Shown one piece after another: positions 1-11,127 of a stretch of 64,000 nucleotides of DNA; positions within the stretch are counted from its first letter, which is position 1; every line of letters starts with the position of its first letter. The notes beneath the pieces are model-generated. The model was not told the DNA's origin, made no database searches, and saw only the letters and a program-made list of their open reading frames with translations. A program made the translations under genes and the position numbers. Source of the stretch: Daphnia carinata (taxonomy: Eukaryota; Arthropoda; Branchiopoda; Diplostraca; Daphniidae); NCBI RefSeq assembly GCF_022539665.2, contig NC_081340.1, positions 2,108,001-2,172,000 of the forward strand. Reading direction: 5' to 3'.

Positions 1-3000
1 AGCTGGTGTCCGTGGGCAGAACAGTCGAGTTCTGGACATTCAAGAGCCGGGCAGCCTCTTGGAGCGTGGCATTGAGGTTGAAGACCGGGCGGAACGCGAG
101 TTCCGGCCAGTTCTCGCCCGTCGGCCGAGACGCACCAACAAGCCCTTGTGAGCGGATCGCACTGGACGGGCTCGAAAGCTCCGTCATCTGGCCGGCATCT
201 TGGGATGAATAACCGATTGGCCGGCACTCCATTCTCCCTGGCCTTGTACTTCATGATCATCTGCATGTGCTGGCAGGCCGTCTTGATCAACGGCTCGACG
301 CATTGGGTTCCGCAACCGTTGGAACAGCATTTCAGCTGGCCGTCGCAGTCTTCATCGGCGGAACATTCGCTGTCGCAGCTGTCGACAGAGATGGGCACCA
401 GGTAAGGGCACTGTCCGGCCTTTAACTGACGCTGGATCGGGCAGCAAGTGCCATCGGCCGAGTTGTTCTCGCTGTAACAAGAGAATCCCTCCGGGCAGCT
501 CAATGCCCGGCTGCGCGGATTGCACTGGACCGTCATGTTGTCGGCCGGATTGAGGAAAGGCTCTCCGACCGGGCAAGCGGTAATCGATTCTTCTTCTTCG
601 ACCTGCTCCTCTTGGATGTCGGTGTCTTCCCTGTTGCGCTGGACGGTCGTGCAGAATGGCAAGGCCGGACAGAATGGCGCTTCGGGACAAGACGAGACGA
701 CGAGTTGGCACTCCTGGCCTTGCGGGCAGTTGAGGACGTCGCAAGGATTGCGACACTCGCACAGCGGGCAGTTGGTGGTGTTGTCCACGGCGAAGCCGTA
801 GTCGCAGCCGAGGCGGCAGAGGAGGCCCGGGCAATCGCTGTCCGTGTCGTGACGCAATTTCACGCACATCGAAACCGACCTCTGAGAAGCTAAGCCGCGT
901 GTGCCGGCCAATTCGACGCCGAATTCGTCCACGCACCAACACTGTCCGTCATCATCACACTGCTGTTCCTCGAATTCACCCTTTAAAAAATAAAATGGAT
1001 TTGCATATCATTTGCATTTTTTGGGAGTATTTAAATTTAAGTTTTTACCTGCGGCGTGCAACGAGGGTTTTTCAAAATGAGATTGTAGCCGGGCTCGGCC
1101 GGTTTACGCCCTTGGGCAATGTCTCTCATCATTTCGCAGATGGACGGGAGCCGCCCGTCTTCTTCGGGGATTGCAATCTTTTGCTTAGATCCGCCGGAAG
1201 ACGGAGCTGCCGGGCAACAGAAGGACGCATTGTTAGGCACGCTGAAACTGCAATGGTAACCGGAAGGGCATGCAAATTTGGTGCCGACGGTGCAGCTGGC
1301 CGGCTCTTCGGTCGCTTCGTTGGTCAAGTGTTTGCCGAAGGCGCAGGGCGGGACGAAAATGCGCCGACATTGCGGCGTCATCGGGCATTTCTTAAGGCCG
1401 GCAGAGCACGACGGATCGCGTTTCATCAGACACTGTTCACCTTCCGGACAGGTCAGCTGTTCGCAAGGGTTGTCGCATTCGCACGTCGAGCATCCGTGAA
1501 CGTCCGTCTTGAACCCGTAGTCGCACGTCGAACTGCAGACGGCCGAGCCGCACCTCGAAGACCGGGCCACGACATTGGCTGAATTTATTTTTTTTTTTTA
1601 ATTCAAATTTCGTTATTTGAGAGATGGGCAATGTGAAGTGAAAATGGCATACCTTGGTCCGTCGCAGACGACGTCCTGGGCCGGTCCCATTGATCCTTTG
1701 ACTTTGGTGCCCAGTTCGGGGTCGACGCACCAGCAAACGAGTCCGTTTCGACTGCACTGACGGACGGCAAATTTCAGTCCGTCTTGGTCGCATTGCGGGA
1801 TGTAGCCTTTGCCTTCCCTCTCGGTGAGACTCAGCAGCTGGGCGATCTGTTGCTGTTGCAGGCAAAGAGAGAAGTTGACGGGCGGGACGCAATGGCCGCT
1901 GTCTCCGCAACTGTCCACGCTCGGACAGCATTTGTCCGCTCCTTGGCATTCCATGTCGTTGGCGCACGGAACGCCGCACACGGTCGAATTCGACTGTTCG
2001 TCAACAGCTGGGCAAGTGCCCGGCTTGCTGATGCGATCGGCGGCCATACAACACACACCGTAGTCCGCACCTAACGTCCAAAATAAAAACAAAAGAAATA
2101 ACTTTAAATTGTAAATTTATGAGGTCATGACCTAGTTTGACTTTCATTTCATTTCTCTCTAACGTGAAAAAAAGGGACGTGACAGAGAGACGGGCCGGCA
2201 TAAATATGTCATTAATACGTGATGCGTGTAAAATACCCGGTTGAACGACGCAATCGAAGAGCTGCGGGCATTGGGGCTGACCGACTTGCAAGCCGCAAAG
2301 GAACGGTCGATCGCCGGTGGGCATCGTCAGTGGCACGCCGGCCGGGCACAAGTTCTCCACACTTCTCGCTTGTTTACCTGTCGGGTTAAATATCATTCAT
2401 GGGGTTAACGGGTTTAAAAAAATCAATCAATTCTTTCTTCTTCTTTGTCCACGACGTTCGTTTGTCAATGGTCACTGCACACATTCTTATGGAAAATAAA
2501 AGAATTAGGCTATTTCAATAAAAGAAAAGAAAATGGCTACTTGACCGAATTACAGTTGGGCGCGACTGTGTATTGGTTACTTAAGTTACTACTGGATTTT
2601 GAGTTCTTTTGTTTTTTGTGCTACGGGGCAAAAACAGCTGATCAATGGAATTCGGCCGTGAAGAAAGGAAATCGGCGTTGAGCCATAGAACGGACGGAGG
2701 AGACAAGATGGCGCAAGCGGGTGGCGGACTTACAAGTGGGCACGGGCGGGCACGGCTCTTTGGCGCAGGGCATCTCCTCCAGTTGGCACGTCTGAGAGCC
2801 GGGGCATTTGATGCCTCTGCAAGGGTCGCGGCATTGGCAGAGCGGGCATCCCTCCTGGTCCAGCTCGAACTCGAAAGGGCAGAGCATTCGGCACAAGAGT
2901 CCGGCGCACGGTTTCGGATCTGATGAGTAACGATCGATTATTGATTGAATTTCGATTATAATCGAAATTCAATTTGGCGAGAGTGAAAACTTACTGGTAC

Positions 3001-5018
3001 AGTTGACCAGCTCGAGGGAGCGGGCGCGAGTGCCGGCCAATTCGAAACCGGACTCGTCGACGCAGAAACAGTTGCCGGTGAGCGGGTCGCACTGGACCGT
3101 CTCGTAATCGCCGAGCGGGTCGCAACTGGGCAGGGCGATGTCGTTGTCGCCCATCTGCAACGCCCTGGCCCGTTTCACCGTCTCGACACGCGTCCGTTCG
3201 CAAGCTGAAAACATAACAAAAAAAATCATTGACATGTGTTCCAGAAAAACGGGATTTGGCCAAGGAGGCCGGATGACGCTATTGCAACAACTTCCGCATC
3301 ACGTCGAAATCGTGCGACATCTTTTCTTATTTTCCCAACCCAAACCCCACCAACCTAACGGTGCGTGAGCATCAGGTCGTTTTTGCGCTTTGACATAACG
3401 GTGATTTTTGTGGTACAAAATGCCAATCGAAAGCGGCCATCTTTTTTTTTCTTTTCTGCTACGATTCAAATATGGTAAACACAGAAAAAAAAAAATCTGT
3501 GAAAGTTAAAGAGACTTGGCGTGGTACCCGCACGTGTTGTGCCGCTTAGGAGAAAGTAGGGCGATGCCTCTCTTTTCTCTCTCCTATTGTCCCACATCTT
3601 TTTTTTTTTCTCAACCAGCTAAACTGTTTTGAATAGCATTCCTTCTTCTTTTTTTTTTTTTAACTATATCTCTGCTTGGCTGCGGGCAGTAGAGAAGGGG
3701 GAGTAGCCATCGTGCCCAGCGGTGGTGAAAATGGTTTTCCCAAAAAAAACGAAACAAAAAAGGAGGAACTGAAACGAACGAAAGAAGAGGGTGGGCCACT
3801 AAGAACAGCATTTATGAGAGAAAGTTTGGCCGTCGCCATCATTCGTTGATGATAACCGGCCCTTTTTGCCCAAAAATATGTAACCACCACCGCTGTTTTT
3901 TTGTTTTGTTTTTTGAGTGTGTAAAAAACGGCACCGACGGGCGCGAACTCTCTCGTCACGTACGTGTTCCAATTAAACAAGAAAGTCAGATTTAAAAAAA
4001 ATTCAAAATAAAAAGGAAGGAAAGGATCGGAACGAAGGAGAAGTTTGAAAAAAATGTAGGTTGATGAAACAAAAAAAAAACTCACACGTCAAAAGTGGCA
4101 TGACGCACACGCGCCGACATCCGTCTGAACAGCATTTCGATTCACCGTTGCACTGCTGGTCGGTGGTGCACTCGTCAGTTCGGTCGGAAGCGGGCGGGCA
4201 TCGGTCCGGGTCGCGTATTTTCGTCGGGCATCTTCCCGTCGTTTCGAATCCTCCTGTTTTTTGTTGTTTTTTTTTTTTGTGTGGGCGAGGTAATGTGAGA
4301 AAAATGTATCATGTCATTAAGTCAATGGAATTTGTTTTTATATATACACGTTAAAATATAAGGAAAGAAACGGGAGTCTTGTGGTACGCCGCACTACTAC
4401 CCCCACTTTAACGGTATGCGGGCCGTAAGGCTCGCACTTTGAACCCATTCGCTTTTTCTTTTTTTGATTGTTGTGACCTTATTAAAATAGCAGGCCGGAA
4501 GAAGAAGAAAAAAGATGAACTCCATATTTAAAAAAAAATCGAAACAAAGACAAAAGTGAAAAGATGTTCCAGCTTCGTTTTTTTTTGGTATTCATGTCAA
4601 TGGGGCGGAGTCATAAAGAAATCTTTAAAAAATAATAATAAAATTCTTCCCGTGGAAGAGCCCCCGCTGGACAAGAAGGAAAGAATGGGGGGGTAGTTTC
4701 CTCAAAGAGAAAAAAAAAAGATTGAAGTAGGTCATAAGCCGGCCCCTCTCTCTCATTTGCTTCCCCTCGTCTTGACCCGGATTCGGCACAGTGAACCTCC
4801 GCCAACAACACACAAGTACATATATACTAAACACGTCCAAAAAGATCGCTGTAGCGTTAACGTGTCTACACACAGATGCTTATCATCGATGCAAATGTTT
4901 TGGGAGCTAATCGGGGTCACAACAGGCTCGATTAAAAAAAAAATGAATCACCTGTTGAATTGGATGCGGAGGCGAAGGCGGCCAGCGCGAGAAGCAGCAA
5001 AACAATCGATTGCTGCAT
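1..5018 (-). CDS. Secreted WAP/thyroglobulin-1/antistasin/lustrin mosaic protein, 3' part outside window
   Basis: Eight phase-consistent exons: 5018-4952, 4253-4086, 3204-2995, 2919-2734, 2377-2237, 2070-1653, 1553-1049, 980-1; about 891 residues so far, open at the left edge. Exon 1 codes a signal peptide (MQQSIVLLLLALAAFASAS). Then come, in order: WAP, thyroglobulin type-1 (QCDPLTGNCFCVD), antistasin-like with a CxxxxC-rich tail, lustrin-type Cys-rich repeat (CPAGVPL...YGVCC, split by an intron), and this set repeats with WAP (CCPSVDSCGDSGHC), TY-1 (CWCVDPELG), antistasin, lustrin, TY-1, antistasin, lustrin, WAP, TY-1. These families are extracellular protease-inhibitor or matrix modules, so a secreted multi-headed inhibitor or matrix protein is inferred. 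The acceptor before 1553 (TTCGAG|G) is weak but is the one that keeps frame. The precise orthologue is not recognised; the start is the only ATG preceding a signal peptide. Confidence 0.85.
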
Positions 5019-7766
5019 CCCTCCCGAAAATGTTTCTCAACGAAGGCAAAATGAATCAGCTCGACCTGGATTTTTTAATAAAATTAAACAGGAAAAAAAA
5101 ATAGGAATTAATAAAGTAGGATAACAACATTTTCTTAAAAACAAATTCTAGATGATACGTGTCCGTTGAAAAACTAGCCGAAAGCGGGTACAACATGACG
5201 TGACCAGGATATCCGTTTACATTGACTCACACCCATCCCTCTTTTTTTTTTCTCAAAGAAAAACATCTTGACGTATCCGCCCCCCCTAACTCTCGTCATC
5301 TTCAGCCTACATCGACTTAGCTGTTTTTACTCTTTTGCTTCCCTCCTTGTTTTGTATTTTTCCCATGTCGTTGGGCCTGTGCCACGACCGTGACAGAAAA
5401 AAGAAAATACTACACAAACACACACACACACACACACAGGTAGTGTGTTAGTCTCACAGTCCGCCATTAAGCTCACCTCGTATACACGTCGTGAAATCTT
5501 AAAAAAAAAATAAATCAATAAATGTGAGAATTTTTCTTACCCAGAAGAAAAACTGAAGCGAAACAGGAAAAAAAAAAAATCCAGTGACTCAACACTTTGC
5601 CGGAATTTCAAATGGCGTAACTTGAATGACGAAAAAAAAAACAAAAAAACTTGGAACGATAATTTTCTTTTGGAAAAGTTAAACCCACACAGTCTTATGT
5701 ATCGACAAGAGGACAGCCGTGTCTTTGTCGGTTGGCAGCTGAAGGTAGACTGAAGAATCGAATGGCTTCTACTCGTCTACCCACCAGCGATGGCAAAGCC
5801 AAAAAAAAAAAGGAGGGGATGGCCTTCCACTGACTGTTAAGCTCCTCCCTACCCAACACACCTGCGAATGGAATGAGGATTTCTCTCGTAAGTATGTAGG
5901 CCTTTTTTTTTCTTTCTCTTGTTGTATACCCTATAAGCTACATGTAACCTCAATTGCGTCACGCCAAGCATCGAAAATTCCTCAGCTGGTGAACGATTGG
6001 CGATCGAGAGAGACTCTCCGATCAGAAAGAAATAAAAAAAAAAAAAAAACAGTCGCGGGGGGGAGAAAGCGTCCAACTGAAATTGACGTTAACATTTGAA
6101 ACGTACTTTCTTTGCAATTTCAATTAAATAAAGAACAGGCGATCAATTTGAAATAAAAAGTGTAGGAGCAAAATCGCTGATCGACCGCATTTCGGCAACA
6201 GTTAGCCAGCCATTTCAAGGGAAAGTTATATCTCTCTCTCTTCGTGAAAACGGATAAATAATCGATAGTGTAATCAAGTTCGTTGAACCTCCCCTCCCTC
6301 CCTAGAGCGATAGAAAACGTATATCTGGTTTGGGCGTGGCATTTTTAATGTCAAATCGTTGAGAGATAAGATGAAACATTTTCTATTTCTTTTTCTTGTT
6401 TTGTTTATCAATTAGCATTATCGAGTTGGAAAAAGATGACCTTGGCTCTTTTTGCTGCTGGAAAAAGCGGACCATCTTCTAAACTAAACCGACATCCGGC
6501 AGCACAAGGGGGGGGGGCTACGTCTGGAATTCATTTCTCATAAATGAATGCGGAGAGGTGGGGGGGTTTTCCAAAGGGGAAAGGCTTTCTAATCCGGCTT
6601 CAATTTTCACTCTTTTGATTTCTTTTTTTTTTGTAGTTGTTCTTGTCTGTTGTGTGTATCTATAGTTTTTATTGCCTCATCCACCATGAGAGCGGAATAG
6701 AGATCCGGTGAGGGCGGTCTCATCTATTGCCAGCTGTTTTCAATTCATTCAAGTGAAGTATAAAAAGAAAAAGCGAAAGAGAAAAAAAAAAAAATATGTT
6801 CCGTTGTAAAGTAATTCCGGATTATTTAGCGGAATCGATGGGAATCCGAAGTGAAATTTTACTCATTCGATTTCAATTAAAATAATAATAAAAAATAAAA
6901 ACAGATGACAAGTGCGCTGTGCATATTGTCCAGTTAGGCAAACGCATCCATTGCACGAACCGGATGCCAGTTTTACCTGTAGCCCATCCGGAGAGAAATC
7001 GAAAATAGGGTATTATTCTTGACACACTTCCGAGGTCCCCAGACGAGCGGATGAAAAAAAAAAAAAAAGGAAGACAACACACGGACAACGACGCATCCTT
7101 ATAGTATCGATTGAGTTTTTGTGTGTGGCAACAGACGTACCGAGGGTCCGTTTCACGCTATCCGGCCATCGCTTGTATAGTTCACGGCGGGGGGGGGGAG
7201 TTCAGTATAACTAACGTATACAGTGATACACGTCCAAGTTCTGAAAGAAACTCAAAGGGAAAAAAAAAAGGGGGGCTTTTGAACACGCGACGCCATTATG
7301 ACGAACTGCGACCGTCGGAAATCATCCACTAACTTTTTCTTTTCCTTCCTAAAATATACACTTTGAATAAACAGACAGCGAGCGTCTTTATCGATTATCT
7401 TTTTTTTTTTTTTGTTCACTCAATTTCATGCGTTTTCTTCTAAGTTAAAGCAGGTAGACATAAAACGACCACTTTATACAACGTCTGTTCTTGAAAATCG
7501 GCCGGCTATTATTCGATTTCCATGATAGGGCAGAACAAGAATTTTTTTTTTTATTTCTCCCCTTATGGAACGATCGTTGTGCGGAAGCTTTTGCGCAGCC
7601 GCTCGACTAACCTCGTGACACCGGATAACCTGTGTCGGGTATAGTTTCGGTTCACACCAGTCGTAACCGGCGTACGTCCTACATCGAGTCACAAGTTCCT
7701 CGTGTCTTGTTTTTTAGACCACGAAAAAAAAAAAAAGGACGTGAAACTGACATGTAAAATTGAATC
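5019..7766. other. Intergenic/5' flank, low complexity
   Basis: About 2.7 kb between divergent genes. I see no credible exon on either strand; open frames here are poly(A)/poly(T)-derived. It holds many A or T runs of 8-16 bases, an (AC)n tract near 5408-5439, (TC)n near 6228-6241 and short G runs near 6509 and 7188. It presumably carries the promoters of both flanking genes, but no recognisable core element was found. Confidence 0.5.
5408..5439. repeat. (AC)n microsatellite
   Basis: Alternating AC tract interrupted once by an extra A; simple sequence repeat upstream of the secreted mosaic-protein gene. Confidence 0.85.
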
Positions 7767-9386
7767 ATGGTCCGTAAGGACGAGCCACTGAAAGTGACGG
7801 ACTTGGAGACGGGCGAAGAGACGACACCGTCCAAACCGGCGGCTAAGAAAGGCGTTTTCAATCGTTTGGCCTACGGTGGCAAACGAGCCGCACCCAAAAT
7901 AGACGAAGAAAAGGACGTTCGAGTGCCGGACGTGAGTAAAGCGGAGACGAGTAAAACGGGACGGATGGCCGGCAAACCGGCGAGTGGCAACGTCGCTAAA
8001 AGTGGTCCCAATAAAAACGCTAAATCGACGGCCGCCGATGGCCAACAGCCGGCACCTGCTGGCGGTGCAAGTGTTTTCGAACGGCTAACGAGCGGCGAAC
8101 GGCTCTATCGGACCACAACGCAAACCGGTAGGAAACCGGCGGGCAGACGGGCAGAACAGGCGGTCGGTGTTACTCAAGAGCTCGGTAAGGAAAATTCGTT
8201 ATTGAAAGCGGCCAACGATGGATCGCAAGCGCCGGACGAGATGCTCGGCAACGGATCTCATAAACGAGAGGAGACGGCGGACGAATCGGAAGAGGAAGAT
8301 GATCCAGTCATTCAAATTTCGCTGATTCAACCTCCGGTTAAGATCCGCTCACCTCGACCTGTTGTTAAAAAATCGGCCCGTCTTCTATTCTCTCAGCGAG
8401 AGCAGCTCAGCCGCCGGAAATCCTGGGTAGCTTAAATTTTACACGTAAATTAAAAATAAACAAAACAACTCCGATTACAAAACCGAAGGGTAGATTTCGT
8501 CACGAGTTGAATGTTTTTATGTTGCACAGCAGTTGCGTTGATGCTTGACTCTGAAAATCGATAAAAAGAAAAACCACTTTCTAAAAAAATAAAAGACTTA
8601 AAACGGCCAAAAGAGAGGGGTGGAGACGGACTGTCAAGGCTTTATTTTTTTTTTTTTTTTTAACCCACCTTCAAGGTTGTTGAAAACAGGCTTTTGGGCT
8701 TTCCCAGCTGATGTAAAAACATTAGCCGTGTGTAGCCTCGAGGAGTGAGCAGTTTCTTCATCTCAGTGCATTTTATTCTTTTAAATGTGTGTGACGTCGG
8801 TTTAGAGACTCCGGCGGATACCACTCGCATTGGTGGAGAGGACATCTCTGGCGAGGGGGGCCTTGCCGATACTTCCACAAGGTCTTGCTTGGATGTGTTT
8901 AGTATTGAATGGCCTCCTTCCTGGAACAGGTAAATGTAGAAAGCAATGAAAAAAATAAAATGTATTTTTGCATGCTTCATCAGCTTGTTTCCAAGTAAGG
9001 AAGGCTTTTACCTTGTTTGGGTCTCCAGGAACCATAATGAGTGGGTTGTTGGGCATCTGTCTGGGAGCCCCACGATTCTCTGCCCAAGTGACGGTAGAGC
9101 ACAGGTTGCTGGCTTTCATCATCAACCTGACTGTTGGCATCTTCCAGGCTTTCACCATCCTCTTCTGTCTCGTTGGCTGGTGCTGGTCACTCGGCTGGGG
9201 CATCATCTTAGTCAAAACAGCTGGTATAACATTTTGTTATTTATTTAATAATAATAATGTTACTGATTTCATTTGAAAATGGCAGGTTATTATAAGAAAT
9301 GGAAGGACAATAGTCAGGACAGTGGGCAGGACGACGTGCCCCAAATGAACTCGATTAGCATCAACAACGTCGATCCTAGATATTGA
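7767..9386 (+). CDS. stum: SPEC3/Stum-family membrane protein
   Basis: The C-terminal half is firm: exons 8806-8929, 9029-9223 and 9286-9386 join in phase to give a SPEC3/Stum domain. A first hydrophobic segment (LAWMCLVLNGLLPGTGT) leads into the family core LLGICLGAPRFS, then a second membrane span with FCLVGWCWSLGWG, then a polar tail ending VDPRY. In Drosophila, Stum is a mechanotransduction protein of chordotonal neurons; the role here is inferred. The N-terminal exon is less certain: 7767-8426 is a Lys/Ser/Pro-rich frame with two VFxRL motifs (GVFNRLAYGG, SVFERLTSGE). It ends in a phase-0 donor (TGG|GTAGCT) two codons before its stop, and the SPEC3 exon, which lacks its own ATG, starts in phase 0 after TTTAG. 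Joined, the protein is 359 residues. The alternative is two genes, with 7767-8435 coding a 222-residue protein. Confidence 0.7.
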
Positions 9387-11127
9387 CATTTGAAAAGCGC
9401 GCTCTGTTTTTAAAAAAAAATGTCATTTAAAAAAATATATATTTATATTTGTTTGTACGATGACGAACGTCTGTGTTTATGATGACGCATTCACGTACGT
9501 ACGGTTGCGCAAGTTCGAAAAGACCGGACACGGGTCCGTACGCCCTTGACCGGAATTGAGAAGCGAATGCCATCTGTCGATTGTCAACAATAGTCCAATT
9601 TCTCTTGTGCTGATAGCAAAACCTCGATTGACCCAAAACTGCCTTGTTCAACAAGAAAAAAAGGAGAGACGATTTACGTTTTCTGTTCCCTATTGTTAGC
9701 ACCTCATTTTTTTTTTTTTTGGAATTGTTTGGAACGGCATAAAATATTGTCTTGAATGATGGAGGGTGACTCTTCGCATTTTTAATGGACGCACAAAAGA
9801 ATAAAAAAAAAAATGGGTCGAATGGATGCGCTCCGTGTTTCGTGTCACGCAGAGCCATAAGTCAATTGGGACGGCCTCATTGGCTATTTGAAAACCGCCA
9901 CAACACGCCATCAGGAGAACCTCAAAACTTTTGTGCAATCAAATTGGTCAATTTCGGGATACAGTTGGACTAGCGCCCATTCGACTCGGCCAACAAGAAA
10001 ACCCAACCTCATATTTGATCTTCCTCGTTACAATACCGTGATAATTGGCAACTGTTATGCACCGTCGGATCAGTCCGCTCGCCAAATGCGCATCCTACCG
10101 TGTCGGCGATATAACACTCGTCTAGCCCGCAGTAATTGGAACATTACTGGCCAACTATTTCTGTCTTATTTCTGCCCCACCGTAAAATGTCTGTAAAAAA
10201 CCGCGTTTGTATGAAAAACGACGGCTTTTTACCAAAGAATGGGTGTTGGTCTTTGTCCGCTTGTCGCTAGTTTCACTTGCGTGTGTTTTATGACCCGTCA
10301 AAGAGTAAGGCCTTGAAATATATCACTGGCGCACAGGAAATGGCCATCGGTCACGGTGACAACTCCTGAAAGTTCAAAAAAAAAAAAAGAGAAAGCAAGA
10401 AATATTAACTAAAAACGAAACAGTTTTGCAATAGTTACCAAAGGCTTGCAGAGCATCGCAAGACGTTCGCAATGTTCGGAACTAATGGCATTCGGATATG
10501 CGAAACTACCTGAGCCTCACTTTGCTAGACTCGCTGTCAATATTGATTCCATTTTTGCAGCTGGGTAAACGGTCGTTGTGAGTGAAATAAATATATAGGA
10601 AAGACGTGTGTGTACTTTACTTTTTTCTTTTTCGTTCTTCAACAGTCACCCCAATCTGTCAAAACAATTGCAGTCAAAAACGAAAATTTAAAAAAAGACA
10701 ACACAGCATGCAGAAAGGGGAAGAAATGTACTGTAAATAAAACAAAACGAAAAATGATAAGAACAAAAGAAAAAAAAAACAAAATCAACACAAAGAACGT
10801 TTATCTCTCTCTCTCTTTCGGTTTAGTGTGACTTATTAATTCTGAATTTGGAGGTAGTGCATCTCATCTGTCGCGACTCGTGTATATGTTTTACATGATG
10901 ATTTGTGTAACAAAAATTATCTTGCCTTCTTTTTTTTTTTTCACTGCTTCAGTTAGGTGGTTACGCCACATATAATCAAAACACTCTTTTCTAAATTTGT
11001 ATGCAAAAAAAAAAAAAAAAAATTAGTCGTCATTCTTTTGTTTTTCAAAACGACAAACATGAATTTTGGTCAAGCTCCTGATTTTTTTTTTTAAACTTGT
11101 AGATGGGGGAGGGTGGGTTGACGTTTA
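9387..11127. other. Intergenic region between convergent genes
   Basis: The two flanking genes converge here, so it should hold both 3' UTRs. Short frames on both strands lack splice context or recognisable domains. A/T homopolymers occur near 9708, 10378, 10929 and 11007. No RNA gene was recognised. Confidence 0.5.

Noticed and set aside
352-942. 196-codon minus-strand frame
   Set aside because: It overlaps the last exon of the mosaic protein in another frame and is Arg-rich with no Cys module pattern; a shadow of GC-rich coding sequence.
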